Part shown: positions 53,847-62,087 of the stretch, one piece after another
How positions within the stretch are numbered: the first letter of the stretch is position 1
Layout: every line of letters starts with the position of its first letter
Assembly: GCA_902362375.1 (NCBI GenBank)
Contig: CABIVS010000013.1
Location: 34,302-98,301 of the forward strand
Length of the DNA: 64,000 nucleotides
Origin: Bacteroidaceae bacterium
GTDB lineage: Bacteria; Bacteroidota; Bacteroidia; Bacteroidales; Bacteroidaceae
Reading direction: 5' to 3'
The notes under the pieces: generated by a model
What the model saw: the letters and a program-made list of their open reading frames with translations, nothing else
Told to the model about the DNA's origin: nothing
Databases searched by the model: none
Program-made: the position numbers and the translations under genes

Positions 53847-56678
53847 TTAGAGCCCCAGCTCTTCGCGAAGAAACTTAGGTGTATATCCTTTAGGGCTCTT
53901 CGCAACTTCTTCCGGTGTTCCGTGACTAAGGAGTTCTCCCCCGCCCTTACCACCTTCAGGGCCCATATCGATAATATAATCCGCCATTTTAATCACATCC
54001 AGATTGTGCTCGATGACGATAACAGTATTACCTTTATCTACAAGCTTATTCAATACTCCCATCAATACACGGATATCTTCAAAATGAAGTCCGGTAGTCG
54101 GTTCGTCAAGGATATAAAGAGTTTTGCCCGTATCTCTTTTTGATAGCTCCGTTGCCAGTTTCACACGCTGGCTTTCTCCACCGGAAAGAGTGGTAGAAGA
54201 TTGTCCCAGTTTTATATATCCGAGTCCGACATCCTGCAAGACTTTAATCTTATTCAAGATTTGCGGCACATTTTCAAAGAATTCCACAGCACGGTTGATC
54301 GTCATGTCAAGTACATCGGCAATTGATTTTCCCTTGAAACGTACTTCCAGTGTTTCCCGGTTATAACGTTTACCGTGACAAACCTCACAAGGCACATATA
54401 CATCAGGAAGGAAATTCATTTCAATCGTCTTATAACCATTTCCCGTACATGCTTCACAACGCCCACCTGCAACATTAAAGGAGAAACGTCCCGGTTTATA
54501 ACCGCGAATTTTAGCTTCCGGCAGACCTACAAACAGGTTACGGATATCAGAAAACACACCGGTATAAGTCGCAGGATTGGAGCGTGGCGTACGTCCCAAA
54601 GGTGATTGATCCACATCTACTACCTTATCTATATTTTCCAGCCCTTCAATCGAATCGTATTCCAAAGGATCTTGTAAGGAACGATAGAACTTCTGTGAAA
54701 GAATCGGCTGCAAAGTTTCATTAATCAAGGTGGATTTTCCACTTCCTGATACACCAGTTACGCAAATCAGTTTACCTAACGGAAATTCAACATCTACATT
54801 CTTCAGGTTATTCCCCTTCGCTCCTTTCAGCCAGATAGATTTCCCGTTTCCTTTTCTACGCTTGGCAGGGATTTCTATCTTCATCTTCCCATTCAGATAT
54901 TGCGAAGTCATCGTATCTGTATTCAGCATTTCCTGCGGGGTTCCGGCGAAAACGACTTCGCCTCCGAGACGTCCGGCTTTCGGACCCATATCGATGACAT
55001 AATCGGCAGCCAGCATCATATCCTTATCATGTTCCACTACAATCACGGAGTTCCCCATGTCGCGGAGTTCTTTCAACGAGTTGATAAGACGCAGATTATC
55101 ACGTTGATGCAGACCGATACTCGGCTCGTCGAGAATATAAAGTACATTCACTAATTGCGAACCAATCTGTGTAGCCAAACGGATACGCTGACTCTCACCA
55201 CCGGAAAGACTAACAGAGCTACGATTCAATGCCAGATAATCTAACCCCACGTCCAGCAAGAACTTCAAACGGGTGCGAATCTCTTTCAGAATCTCCACCG
55301 ATATTTTCTTCTGCTTATCGGACAGGAACTCATCCACCTTCATCAACCAGTCGTACAATTCATTGATGTCCATATTCGCCAACTCATTGATATTCTTATC
55401 ATGGATACGGAAATGCAAAGCTTCCTTATTCAAACGAGCCCCTTTACATTCGGGACAAACCGTTGTTTTGGCAAATTGTTCCGCCCATTTCTGTGCTGTT
55501 GCAGAAGCATCCTTTTCCTGTAACATCTGAATATACTTCACCACTCCTTCGTAAGTAACAAAGTAATCGGAGGAAGTACCGATCAACGAACTCTTGATTT
55601 TAATCCGTTCATCAGAACCGTACAAGACTTCATCAATCGCATCGTCCGGCAACTCCTTTATCGGAGTTTTCAGTGTTGCGTCGTACTTTTCGAGCAAAGC
55701 ACCGATTTGCCAGAAAATCATCGCATTCTTATATTTTCCCAAAGGTGCTATCGCTCCTTCATAAATGGAAAGTTCACGATCGGGAATCACTTTGTCCACA
55801 TCAATCTGATTGACTACTCCCAATCCCTTACACTTCGGACATGCTCCTTGCGGTGAATTGAATGAGAAGTTATGCGGAGCCGGTTCACGATAAGACAATC
55901 CGGTGACGGGACACATGAGCCGTTTACTATAATGACGGATGCTTTCAGACTGGGCATCCAGAATCATCATCAACCCGTCTCCCTGACGCATAGCGGTTGC
56001 CACACTCTGTTTCAAGCGCCGGTCATCTTTCTCCGCTACCACTAATTTATCAATAACCACTTCTACATCGTGATTCTTATAACGGTCGAGTTTCATGCCA
56101 TGCGTTATTTCACGCACTTCACCATCCACCCGTACATACAGGTATCCTTTTTTACGTATTTGTTCGAAAAGTTCCCTGTAATGTCCCTTACGTGAACGAA
56201 CTAGCGGAGCCAGCAGATATATTTTCTTTCCTTTATAATCTTTCAGAATCAAGTCCAGAATCTGCTCTTCGGTATATTTCACCATCTCTTCACCCGACAG
56301 ATACGAATAAGCCACTCCCGCACGGGCATACAGCAAACGGAGATAATCATATATCTCCGTAGTCGTTCCTACGGTAGAACGGGGATTTTTATTCGTTGTT
56401 TTCTGTTCAATGGAGATAACCGGACTCAAACCAGTTATCTTATCGACATCCGGACGTTCCAGATTACCCAAGAAGTTACGGGCATACGCTGAAAAAGTTT
56501 CGATATAACGACGCTGTCCTTCGGCAAAAATCGTATCGAAGGCTAAAGAAGATTTTCCACTACCGCTCAATCCGGTGATAACAGTCAAACTGTTACGGGG
56601 AATTTCGGCATCAATATCCTTCAAATTGTGCACGCGCGCACCGTACACATTAATATATTCTGTTTCCTGCATATTCAT
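53847..56678 (-). CDS. uvrA: Excinuclease ABC subunit A
   Basis: A 943-residue UvrA from ATG 56678 (56672 is also possible; the 21 extra residues of the longer frame are not UvrA-like). Two ABC modules: Walker A GLSGSGKSSLAFD and GVSGSGKSTLINE; signatures LSGGESQRIRLA and LSGGESQRVKLA; zinc-binding cysteines CPKCKG, CPECKG and the later CEACTGNGYKT with CEVCHGKRYN. It recognises damaged DNA with UvrB, whose gene starts at the right end of the window. A -7 box (TAATTTTG, minus, 56697-56704) lies just upstream. Confidence 0.97.
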   Translation of the reverse strand: MNMQETEYINVYGARVHNLKDIDAEIPRNSLTVITGLSGSGKSSLAFDTIFAEGQRRYIETFSAYARNFLGNLERPDVDKITGLSPVISIEQKTTNKNPRSTVGTTTEIYDYLRLLYARAGVAYSYLSGEEMVKYTEEQILDLILKDYKGKKIYLLAPLVRSRKGHYRELFEQIRKKGYLYVRVDGEVREITHGMKLDRYKNHDVEVVIDKLVVAEKDDRRLKQSVATAMRQGDGLMMILDAQSESIRHYSKRLMCPVTGLSYREPAPHNFSFNSPQGACPKCKGLGVVNQIDVDKVIPDRELSIYEGAIAPLGKYKNAMIFWQIGALLEKYDATLKTPIKELPDDAIDEVLYGSDERIKIKSSLIGTSSDYFVTYEGVVKYIQMLQEKDASATAQKWAEQFAKTTVCPECKGARLNKEALHFRIHDKNINELANMDINELYDWLMKVDEFLSDKQKKISVEILKEIRTRLKFLLDVGLDYLALNRSSVSLSGGESQRIRLATQIGSQLVNVLYILDEPSIGLHQRDNLRLINSLKELRDMGNSVIVVEHDKDMMLAADYVIDMGPKAGRLGGEVVFAGTPQEMLNTDTMTSQYLNGKMKIEIPAKRRKGNGKSIWLKGAKGNNLKNVDVEFPLGKLICVTGVSGSGKSTLINETLQPILSQKFYRSLQDPLEYDSIEGLENIDKVVDVDQSPLGRTPRSNPATYTGVFSDIRNLFVGLPEAKIRGYKPGRFSFNVAGGRCEACTGNGYKTIEMNFLPDVYVPCEVCHGKRYNRETLEVRFKGKSIADVLDMTINRAVEFFENVPQILNKIKVLQDVGLGYIKLGQSSTTLSGGESQRVKLATELSKRDTGKTLYILDEPTTGLHFEDIRVLMGVLNKLVDKGNTVIVIEHNLDVIKMADYIIDMGPEGGKGGGELLSHGTPEEVAKSPKGYTPKFLREELGL

Positions 56679-56696
56679 ATCCTTCCATAAATGTTG

Positions 56697-56704
56697 CAAA
56701 ATTA
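56697..56704 (-). promoter_or_regulatory. Promoter -7 box of uvrA
   Basis: TAATTTTG on the minus strand, 18 nt upstream of the chosen ATG. This also argues against the longer start at 56741, which would lie upstream of the promoter. Confidence 0.6.
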
Positions 56705-56788
56705 ATGTTTCCGCCCGAAATATGCTCCTAAAAAAGCACAATATTATTTTCTTAACTCAAATCTTATGAAGATATAGGGCATTATTTG

Positions 56789-56796
56789 TACCTTTG
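56789..56796 (+). promoter_or_regulatory. Promoter -7 box of the LysM/PBP1 gene
   Basis: TACCTTTG on the plus strand, 34 nt before the ATG at 56831. It lies inside the longer possible reading frame, which supports the later start. Confidence 0.55.
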
Positions 56797-56830
56797 TTCC
56801 TTGATTTCAAGAACCAATAGTTATAATTTG

Positions 56831-58591
56831 ATGAAACCGATAAACCGTATATTCTTATTTTTGCTTTTTATAAGCGTTTCATATGCTATCAGTTATGCAC
56901 AAGAAAACCAACCCTATTTCTTGCATACCATCGAAAAAGGACAAAGTTTATACTCCATCTCCAAGATGTATAATGTCACTACATCAGACATCATACGTCT
57001 GAATCCGGGCTGTGACGAAAAGATCTATGCCGGACAGACAATCAAAATTCCTACGGGGAAAGAGAGTCAGAAGGGAGAAACATTCCATACGATTCAAGCC
57101 GGAGAAACACTATACAAACTGACAACCATGTATAATGTATCCGCCAAAGATATTTGTGAAGCAAACCCCGGTTTGAGTGCCGAAAATTTCCGCATCGGAC
57201 AGGTTATCCTGATTCCGCAGAAAAAAGAAGAGCAAACTGCCACTCCAACGCCTACTGAACAGACCACCATTCAAGGCCCTGTTGTTCCGAGATGCAAGGA
57301 TATGCATAAGGTAAAGCGCAAAGAGACTATTTTTAGCGTGAGCCGTGAATATGGAATCAGCGAGCAGGAGTTAATTGCGGCTAACCCGGAACTGAAAAAA
57401 GGCATGAAAAAGGGACAATTCCTTTGCATCCCTTACCCGGCAGCAACGACCGTGCAACCTACACAGAAGGAAGATCCTTACGCTATTCCTCCCAGCAATA
57501 GCGAGCTTTTCCGCAAAAGTAAAGAGACTCCCCAAAAGCTGTCTACCATTAAGGCCGCTTTATTGTTGCCTTTCCAGGAAGACAGACGCATGGTGGAATA
57601 TTACGAAGGTTTCCTGATGGCAGTAGACAGTCTGAAGCGTACAGGTATTTCTCTTGATCTATATGTATATGATTGCGGAAAAGACCTTTCTACATTAAAT
57701 ACGATTCTTGCCAAGAACGAGATGAAAAGTATGAATATCATCTTCGGTCCGATGCATCAGAATCAAATAAAGCCATTGTCCGACTTCGCAGAGAAGAACG
57801 ACATACGCCTGGTGATTCCTTTCTCTCAAAAAGGAGAAGAGGTATTCAACAATCCGGCAGTTTATCAGATCAACACACCTCAATCTTACTTATATTCAGA
57901 GGTTTATGAACACTTCACCCGTCAATTTCCCAATGCAAACGTTATCTTCATAGAACCGGTGAGCGTTGACAAGGAGAAAGCGGAATTTATCAGCGGCTTG
58001 AAACAAGAGTTGAAAAGCAAAGGCATCTCTATGAAAACTGTCAGCGAAAGCGCAACGAAAGAAACGCTGAAAGCAGCGCTCCGCAGTGATAAAGAAAACA
58101 TCTTTATTCCGACATCAGGCAACAACGTCTTACTGATTAAGATACTTCCTCAACTGACGCTGTTAGTCAGAGAGAATCCTGCAGAGAATATTCATCTGTT
58201 TGGCTATCCGGAATGGCAGACCTATACCAGAGATCATCTGGAAAATTTCTTTGAGTTGGATGTATATTTCTATTCTTCATTCTATACAAATACGTTGTTC
58301 CCAGCAGCTGTGCAGTTTACCAACGCTTACCATAAATGGTATAGCAAAGACTTGGCAAGCAAATACCCTAATTACGCAATGCTGGGTTTTGACACCGGTT
58401 TCTTCTTCCTGAAAGGATTATCACTTTACGGCTCGGAACTGGAAAACAATCTGCCTAAAATGAACCTGACTCCTATCCAGACCGGATTCAAATTCCAACG
58501 TGTGAATAACTGGGGAGGATTTATTAATAAAAAGGTGTTCTTCATACGTTTCACTAAGAATTTTGAATTAGTAAAACTTGACTTCGAATAA
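56831..58591 (+). CDS. LysM peptidoglycan-binding protein fused to a type 1 periplasmic-binding-protein-like domain
   Basis: About 586 residues. Signal peptide MKPINRIFLFLLFISVS to SYAQ, then three LysM modules (HTIEKGQSLYSISKMYNV; HTIQAGETLYKLTTMYNV; HKVKRKETIFSVSREYGI) to about residue 200, and a C-terminal domain (about 245-586) like the ABC-type branched-chain amino acid binding protein fold: STIKAALLLPFQEDRRMVEYYEGFLMAVDSL (in pieces), NIIFGPMHQNQIKPLSDFAEKNDIRLVIPFS. This fusion is common in Bacteroidales. LysM should hold it on peptidoglycan; the ligand of the second domain is unknown. Confidence 0.88.
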   Translation: MKPINRIFLFLLFISVSYAISYAQENQPYFLHTIEKGQSLYSISKMYNVTTSDIIRLNPGCDEKIYAGQTIKIPTGKESQKGETFHTIQAGETLYKLTTMYNVSAKDICEANPGLSAENFRIGQVILIPQKKEEQTATPTPTEQTTIQGPVVPRCKDMHKVKRKETIFSVSREYGISEQELIAANPELKKGMKKGQFLCIPYPAATTVQPTQKEDPYAIPPSNSELFRKSKETPQKLSTIKAALLLPFQEDRRMVEYYEGFLMAVDSLKRTGISLDLYVYDCGKDLSTLNTILAKNEMKSMNIIFGPMHQNQIKPLSDFAEKNDIRLVIPFSQKGEEVFNNPAVYQINTPQSYLYSEVYEHFTRQFPNANVIFIEPVSVDKEKAEFISGLKQELKSKGISMKTVSESATKETLKAALRSDKENIFIPTSGNNVLLIKILPQLTLLVRENPAENIHLFGYPEWQTYTRDHLENFFELDVYFYSSFYTNTLFPAAVQFTNAYHKWYSKDLASKYPNYAMLGFDTGFFFLKGLSLYGSELENNLPKMNLTPIQTGFKFQRVNNWGGFINKKVFFIRFTKNFELVKLDFE

Positions 58592-58598
58592 TACGAAA

Positions 58599-59333
58599 AT
58601 GATAAAGATAAAACCATTTTTGATCGCAACACTCCTACTTACAGGATTTACCCTTCCTGCCGCTGCCCAAATCGGGGAAGCACGAAGCAATTTATCGGTA
58701 GGTATCAATGGAGGTGTCAATTTAAACAGTGTTTCTTTTACCCCCACCATCAAACAAAATAGCTTGATGGGAATTACCGGAGGTTTGACAGCACGTTATA
58801 TATCCGAGAAGTATTTTGCCATGATTTGTGGTGCACAAGTCGAGTTGAATGTTTCGCAACGAGGTTGGGACCAATTATTTGAAACAATATCACTGGACGC
58901 CAACGGATATGAAGTCACTTCGAAGGACCCTACTAAAACTTACACCCGCAAAATGACTTATATAGATATTCCTTTCCTCGCTCACCTCGCTTTCGGACGA
59001 GACAGAGGATTGCAATTCTTTGTCCATGCAGGTCCTCAAATCAGCTTTCTAATCAGTGAATCGGAAACAATAAAAGGTATTGACATGAATAGCTTATCTG
59101 ATACACAGAAAGCCCTATACGGAGTTAAGATTCAAAATAAATTTGACTATGGTATTGCCGGTGGCGGTGGTGTAGAACTTAGAACAAAGAAAGCCGGTAG
59201 CTTCATCGTTGAAGGCCGCTATTACTTTGCCCTGTCTGATTTTTACAGCACTACTAAGAAAGATTATTTCGCCCGTGCAGCACATGGTACAATTACCATA
59301 AAGCTCACATATTTATTTGATTTGAAGAAATAA
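58599..59333 (+). CDS. PorT-family outer-membrane beta-barrel protein
   Basis: About 244 residues. Signal peptide ending PAAAQ, followed by barrel strands NLSVGINGGVNLNSVSF, LMGITGGLTARYI, YIDIPFLAHLAFGRDRGLQFFVHAGPQISFL and a terminal TIKLTYLFDLKK. This is the outer-membrane beta-barrel domain found in PorT-like proteins; members here have no assigned function. It begins 8 nt after the LysM/PBP1 gene and is probably co-transcribed. Confidence 0.82.
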   Translation: MIKIKPFLIATLLLTGFTLPAAAQIGEARSNLSVGINGGVNLNSVSFTPTIKQNSLMGITGGLTARYISEKYFAMICGAQVELNVSQRGWDQLFETISLDANGYEVTSKDPTKTYTRKMTYIDIPFLAHLAFGRDRGLQFFVHAGPQISFLISESETIKGIDMNSLSDTQKALYGVKIQNKFDYGIAGGGGVELRTKKAGSFIVEGRYYFALSDFYSTTKKDYFARAAHGTITIKLTYLFDLKK

Positions 59334-59370
59334 AATCCTCCCCCTCTTCCCCTTCTGGGGGAACATCTAC

Positions 59371-59450
59371 AAAGCATCGTTTTATAGCTACTAAAGCATC
59401 GCTTTACAGAGCAAAAAGCATCGCTTTAACCCTTGTAAAGCGATGCTTTT
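59371..59450. terminator. Terminator built from repeated AAAGCATCG motifs
   Basis: Four copies of an AAAGCATCG(C)TTT motif: 59371, 59393 and 59415 (direct) and 59437 (inverted). The third and fourth form a perfect 15-bp hairpin (59414-59428 with 59436-59450) that ends in TTTT, a good bidirectional terminator between the PorT-type gene and the convergent DUF4293 gene. The extra copies could pair alternatively. Confidence 0.75.
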
Positions 59451-59488
59451 CATTTATCTTATAACGAATTGTCCGAAAGGGAGAAATG

Positions 59489-59932
59489 TCATCTCAACCT
59501 ATCCGCAGCCTTTACCATCACCTCATCCCGTCCGATAGCACGGATAGCCAGTATATTCAGGATGATAGAAACAAGCGGCAAACACAATGCCCAGCCTATA
59601 CGGAACATATTCTCATCATTCTTCAATGCAAAATAAAAAGCAAGGGCAGCAACGTAATAACCTACCAATAATAAGCTATTGAAAATTGTCATGCGAATCT
59701 GCAACATACGGTTCTTGTACAAAAAGATAGTAGCCACAGCTACGATGGTGCTAACCATCAGAATTCCGAATAAGCCCCATGTAGACTGAATAGCACCGTT
59801 TACTTCCAATCCTAATGCCTTAAAAGGATGTTCTCCCATTGCATCAATGAAGTAGCCCATCGGCAAACACATGGCTGTAATCAGCAATCCTGCAACAATC
59901 AATAAATAAACAGTTTGAATTCGTTGAATCAT
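59489..59932 (-). CDS. DUF4293 four-helix membrane protein
   Basis: About 147 residues from ATG 59932 (the longer frame adds 15 unlikely residues). Begins MIQRIQTVYLLIVAGLLITAMCLP, the constant start of DUF4293, with four helices in all and a short charged tail. Inner-membrane protein conserved in Bacteroidetes, function unknown. Often near rpoZ-like and bamD genes, as here. Confidence 0.85.
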   Translation of the reverse strand: MIQRIQTVYLLIVAGLLITAMCLPMGYFIDAMGEHPFKALGLEVNGAIQSTWGLFGILMVSTIVAVATIFLYKNRMLQIRMTIFNSLLLVGYYVAALAFYFALKNDENMFRIGWALCLPLVSIILNILAIRAIGRDEVMVKAADRLR

Positions 59933-60040
59933 AAGTATTCTAAATAGTAGTTGAGTTAAACAATAATAGCCAAGCAATAAGGAGTAGGGATAATCATCCC
60001 ACTTACTACTTGACTATCAAATTCTTCGTCAGAAAATAAA

Positions 60041-60376
60041 TTACTGAAGTTTTTCTTTCTCCTTAGCCGGATTTCTATAATATATTTTCCCTTCGATGTA
60101 TTCTTGCGTAGCAATCAAGTCCGGTTTCGGCAATTTCTCATAATAACGAGAAATTTCGATTTGCTCTCTATTTTCAAACACTTCTTCCAAATTGTCATTG
60201 TAAGAAGCAAACTCTGCCAGTTTCTTAGAAAGATCGTTTTTGATTTCTACACTGATCTGATTAGCACGCTTACCAATAATGGCAACTGTTTCATAAACAT
60301 TACCTGTATCAGCACAGAGTTCCATCATGTCACGGGTTACTGTTGTAGCAGGAGCATTCGTTTTTTTGTAGTCCAT
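60041..60376 (-). CDS. rpoZ: RNA polymerase omega/Rpb6-like subunit
   Basis: A 111-residue protein: NVYETVAIIGKRANQISVEIKNDLSKKLAEF is the omega/Rpb6 core helix pair that clamps the beta' subunit, and a Bacteroidetes-specific C-terminal part follows (YIEGKIYYRNPA). It stabilises RNA polymerase. The gene lies 14 nt downstream of bamD. Confidence 0.87.
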   Translation of the reverse strand: MDYKKTNAPATTVTRDMMELCADTGNVYETVAIIGKRANQISVEIKNDLSKKLAEFASYNDNLEEVFENREQIEISRYYEKLPKPDLIATQEYIEGKIYYRNPAKEKEKLQ

Positions 60377-60390
60377 AAATCTATTTAAAT

Positions 60391-61194
60391 TTAGTCTTTA
60401 ATTACTTTTTGTGATTCATTGAATATCTTCTCGGCTTCTTTCAAATATTTACTTTCAGGAAATTCATTCTTAAAAGCGTAATATTCATCAATCGTTTCGC
60501 GGTAACGATCCATCTTCTTGTCCTCAACGCTATAGATAGCCATTTCGTGTCTTGCACGCAGAACCAAAATGGAAAGTTCTTCACGATAATCAGTATAAGG
60601 ATAATCCTTCAATGCATTTTGAGCTGTGATTACACAAGACTCATAGTTATTGCCCAAATAATTACCCAGATTATAATATAGCCTTGCTGAATAAAGCTCT
60701 TTCAAAACCAGTTTATCCTGTAAAGCAAAAATCATATCCTGTGCTTCCTGCTTCTTTGTGCTGTTCGGGAAATACTCCATGAACATCTGCAGCTGCTGGA
60801 TAGCCTGATAAGTGCTTGACTGATCCAAACGTGGTTCCGGAGTATCCAGGAATAAAGCCTTACCTGCATGGAAACGTGCCAGTTCGGTAAAAGTACCACG
60901 AGGATATGTATTGAAATAGGTGATAAATGTCTGGGCAGCTGTCTGATAATCTTTCTGATTATAATAGCTCATTCCCAACATATACAAAGATTCTTCCGCT
61001 TTATCAGTTCCTTTCAGAATGGTTATTAACTCATTCAACAACGTGGCTGAACGATTATACTGTCCCTTCGCAAAATAGTTTTTGGCGGCTTCGTACTTGT
61101 ATTCGTAATCGGTGCTTTTCAGCAATTTATTATACTCTCCACATGATGTAAGAGTAGCCGCCGCAAGCAAAGTTATAATGATATTTTTCTTCAT
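60391..61194 (-). CDS. bamD: Outer-membrane assembly lipoprotein BamD
   Basis: A 267-residue lipoprotein: lipobox TLTSCGEYNK (Cys about 18), then five TPR-like helical pairs including ESLYMLGMSYYNQKDYQTAAQTFITYFNTYPRG (in pieces) and FAYRYTDYREELSILVLRARHEMA-like helices. BamD is the essential partner of BamA in inserting outer-membrane beta-barrels. A -7 box (TAACTTTG, minus, 61214-61221) lies 20 nt upstream. Confidence 0.93.
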   Translation of the reverse strand: MKKNIIITLLAAATLTSCGEYNKLLKSTDYEYKYEAAKNYFAKGQYNRSATLLNELITILKGTDKAEESLYMLGMSYYNQKDYQTAAQTFITYFNTYPRGTFTELARFHAGKALFLDTPEPRLDQSSTYQAIQQLQMFMEYFPNSTKKQEAQDMIFALQDKLVLKELYSARLYYNLGNYLGNNYESCVITAQNALKDYPYTDYREELSILVLRARHEMAIYSVEDKKMDRYRETIDEYYAFKNEFPESKYLKEAEKIFNESQKVIKD

Positions 61195-61213
61195 CCTATT
61201 TTAAAATAATGCG

Positions 61214-61221
61214 CAAAGTTA
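61214..61221 (-). promoter_or_regulatory. Promoter -7 box of bamD
   Basis: TAACTTTG on the minus strand, matching TAnnTTTG, 20 nt before the bamD start. Confidence 0.6.
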
Positions 61222-61354
61222 CTTATTCGCTGGGAATTTAGCAATTAATCTGTGTTTTTTAATACATAAAAGGCGTTAAACATCGACAAAAGGAGAGAAA
61301 ATGACGTCGAATTGCAAACGACAAACTATAAACAGCAGATTATAAACGACTCGC

Positions 61355-61436
61355 AATAGTGACGGTATGTGTTCGGGATAGTGACGGTATCGTTAGCATA
61401 TACCGTCGCTATCTTCACCGGATAGCGTCACTATAT
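61355..61436. repeat. Cluster of ATAGTGACGGTAT repeats, direct and inverted
   Basis: Part of a 330-bp gene-free gap (61195-61524). ATAGTGACGGTAT occurs at about 61356 and again at about 61378; near-complements ATACCGTCGCTAT (about 61399-61411) and GATAGCGTCACTAT (about 61421) follow. The second and third copies form a 13-bp hairpin with one mismatch. Function unknown; it lies between the bamD promoter and a terminator. Nothing else was seen at 61222-61354. Confidence 0.5.
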
Positions 61437-61441
61437 TTATA

Positions 61442-61499
61442 GTAAAAACGGTAAGCAGTTGCGTTGTCCTTGAGTTGGATAACACAACTGTTTACCGTT
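61442..61499 (-). terminator. Terminator after the ACT-domain gene
   Basis: Arms 61447-61469 and 61477-61499 pair at 20 of 23 positions with a 7-nt loop; the three differences allow G-U pairs in one strand. On the minus strand the stem is followed by TTTTTAC, ending the paaK-ACT unit. Confidence 0.8.
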
Positions 61500-61524
61500 C
61501 ATTATTTATTGCTCACTGTTATAT

Positions 61525-61953
61525 TTACAGTTTATACAAGTCACTTGCAGCCAATAGATCGACTTTCTTATCTTTCAGTACCTCGATACATTTATCAAGG
61601 TTGCTGGGGCGGATCACTACATTTGCAATATGGTTATTGGCAAACGAATACATATATTCAATAAATACGCCCTCTTCTGATAAATATCCCAGCACTTTTG
61701 CCAATGCACCCGGCACATTGGGACAGCTTATACCTACTACATCAGTCACATTCACTGCAAAATGATTATCTTTTAAAGCTTTGTATGCTCTATCCGGATC
61801 GGATACAATTCCACGCAAAATACCAAAATCAGCATTTTCGGCAATGCACAAGGCAGAAAGGTTGATATTTTCTTTCGCCAGCACTTCAGTCACTTCCGTC
61901 AAACGGCCTGACTTATTTTCCAAAAAAATAGAAAGTTGTTTTGCTACCATCAT
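61525..61953 (-). CDS. ACT-domain protein associated with phenylacetate-CoA ligase
   Basis: A 142-residue protein of two ACT domains (AKQLSIFLENKSGRLTEVTEVLAKENINL; DVVGISCPNVPGALAKVLGYLSEEGVFIEYMY), which bind amino acids and give allosteric control. No catalytic domain is attached. In Bacteroides and other anaerobes this small protein is regularly encoded beside paaK and indolepyruvate ferredoxin oxidoreductase genes, so it may sense aromatic amino acids. Two ATGs (61953 and 61950) are adjacent. paaK lies 134 nt upstream. Confidence 0.88.
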   Translation of the reverse strand: MMVAKQLSIFLENKSGRLTEVTEVLAKENINLSALCIAENADFGILRGIVSDPDRAYKALKDNHFAVNVTDVVGISCPNVPGALAKVLGYLSEEGVFIEYMYSFANNHIANVVIRPSNLDKCIEVLKDKKVDLLAASDLYKL

Positions 61954-61955
61954 TG

Positions 61956-62072
61956 TTAAGTATTAAGTATTAAGTTTTAAGTATTGGCATCAAGTATCAA
62001 GTTTTAAGTTTTAAGTATTAGCTATGCAGACATATGCCAATGGCTGCGATAATACTTGATACTTAATACTTG
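61956..62072. repeat. Imperfect TTAAGTATTAAGTATTAAG tandem repeats with inverted copies
   Basis: Units related to TTAAGTATT or TCAAGTATC are repeated at 61956-61987 and 61991-62019, and inverted (AATACTTGATACTTAATACTTG) at about 62048-62070. The inverted set can pair with the direct ones into a long AT-rich stem between paaK and the ACT gene. It may be a hypervariable repeat that affects expression of the downstream gene. Confidence 0.55.
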
Positions 62073-62087
62073 TTTCCCAATACTTAT

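Noticed and set aside
61956..62072. CRISPR array
   Set aside because: Units are 7-9 bp, overlapping and without spacers, so this is simple sequence.
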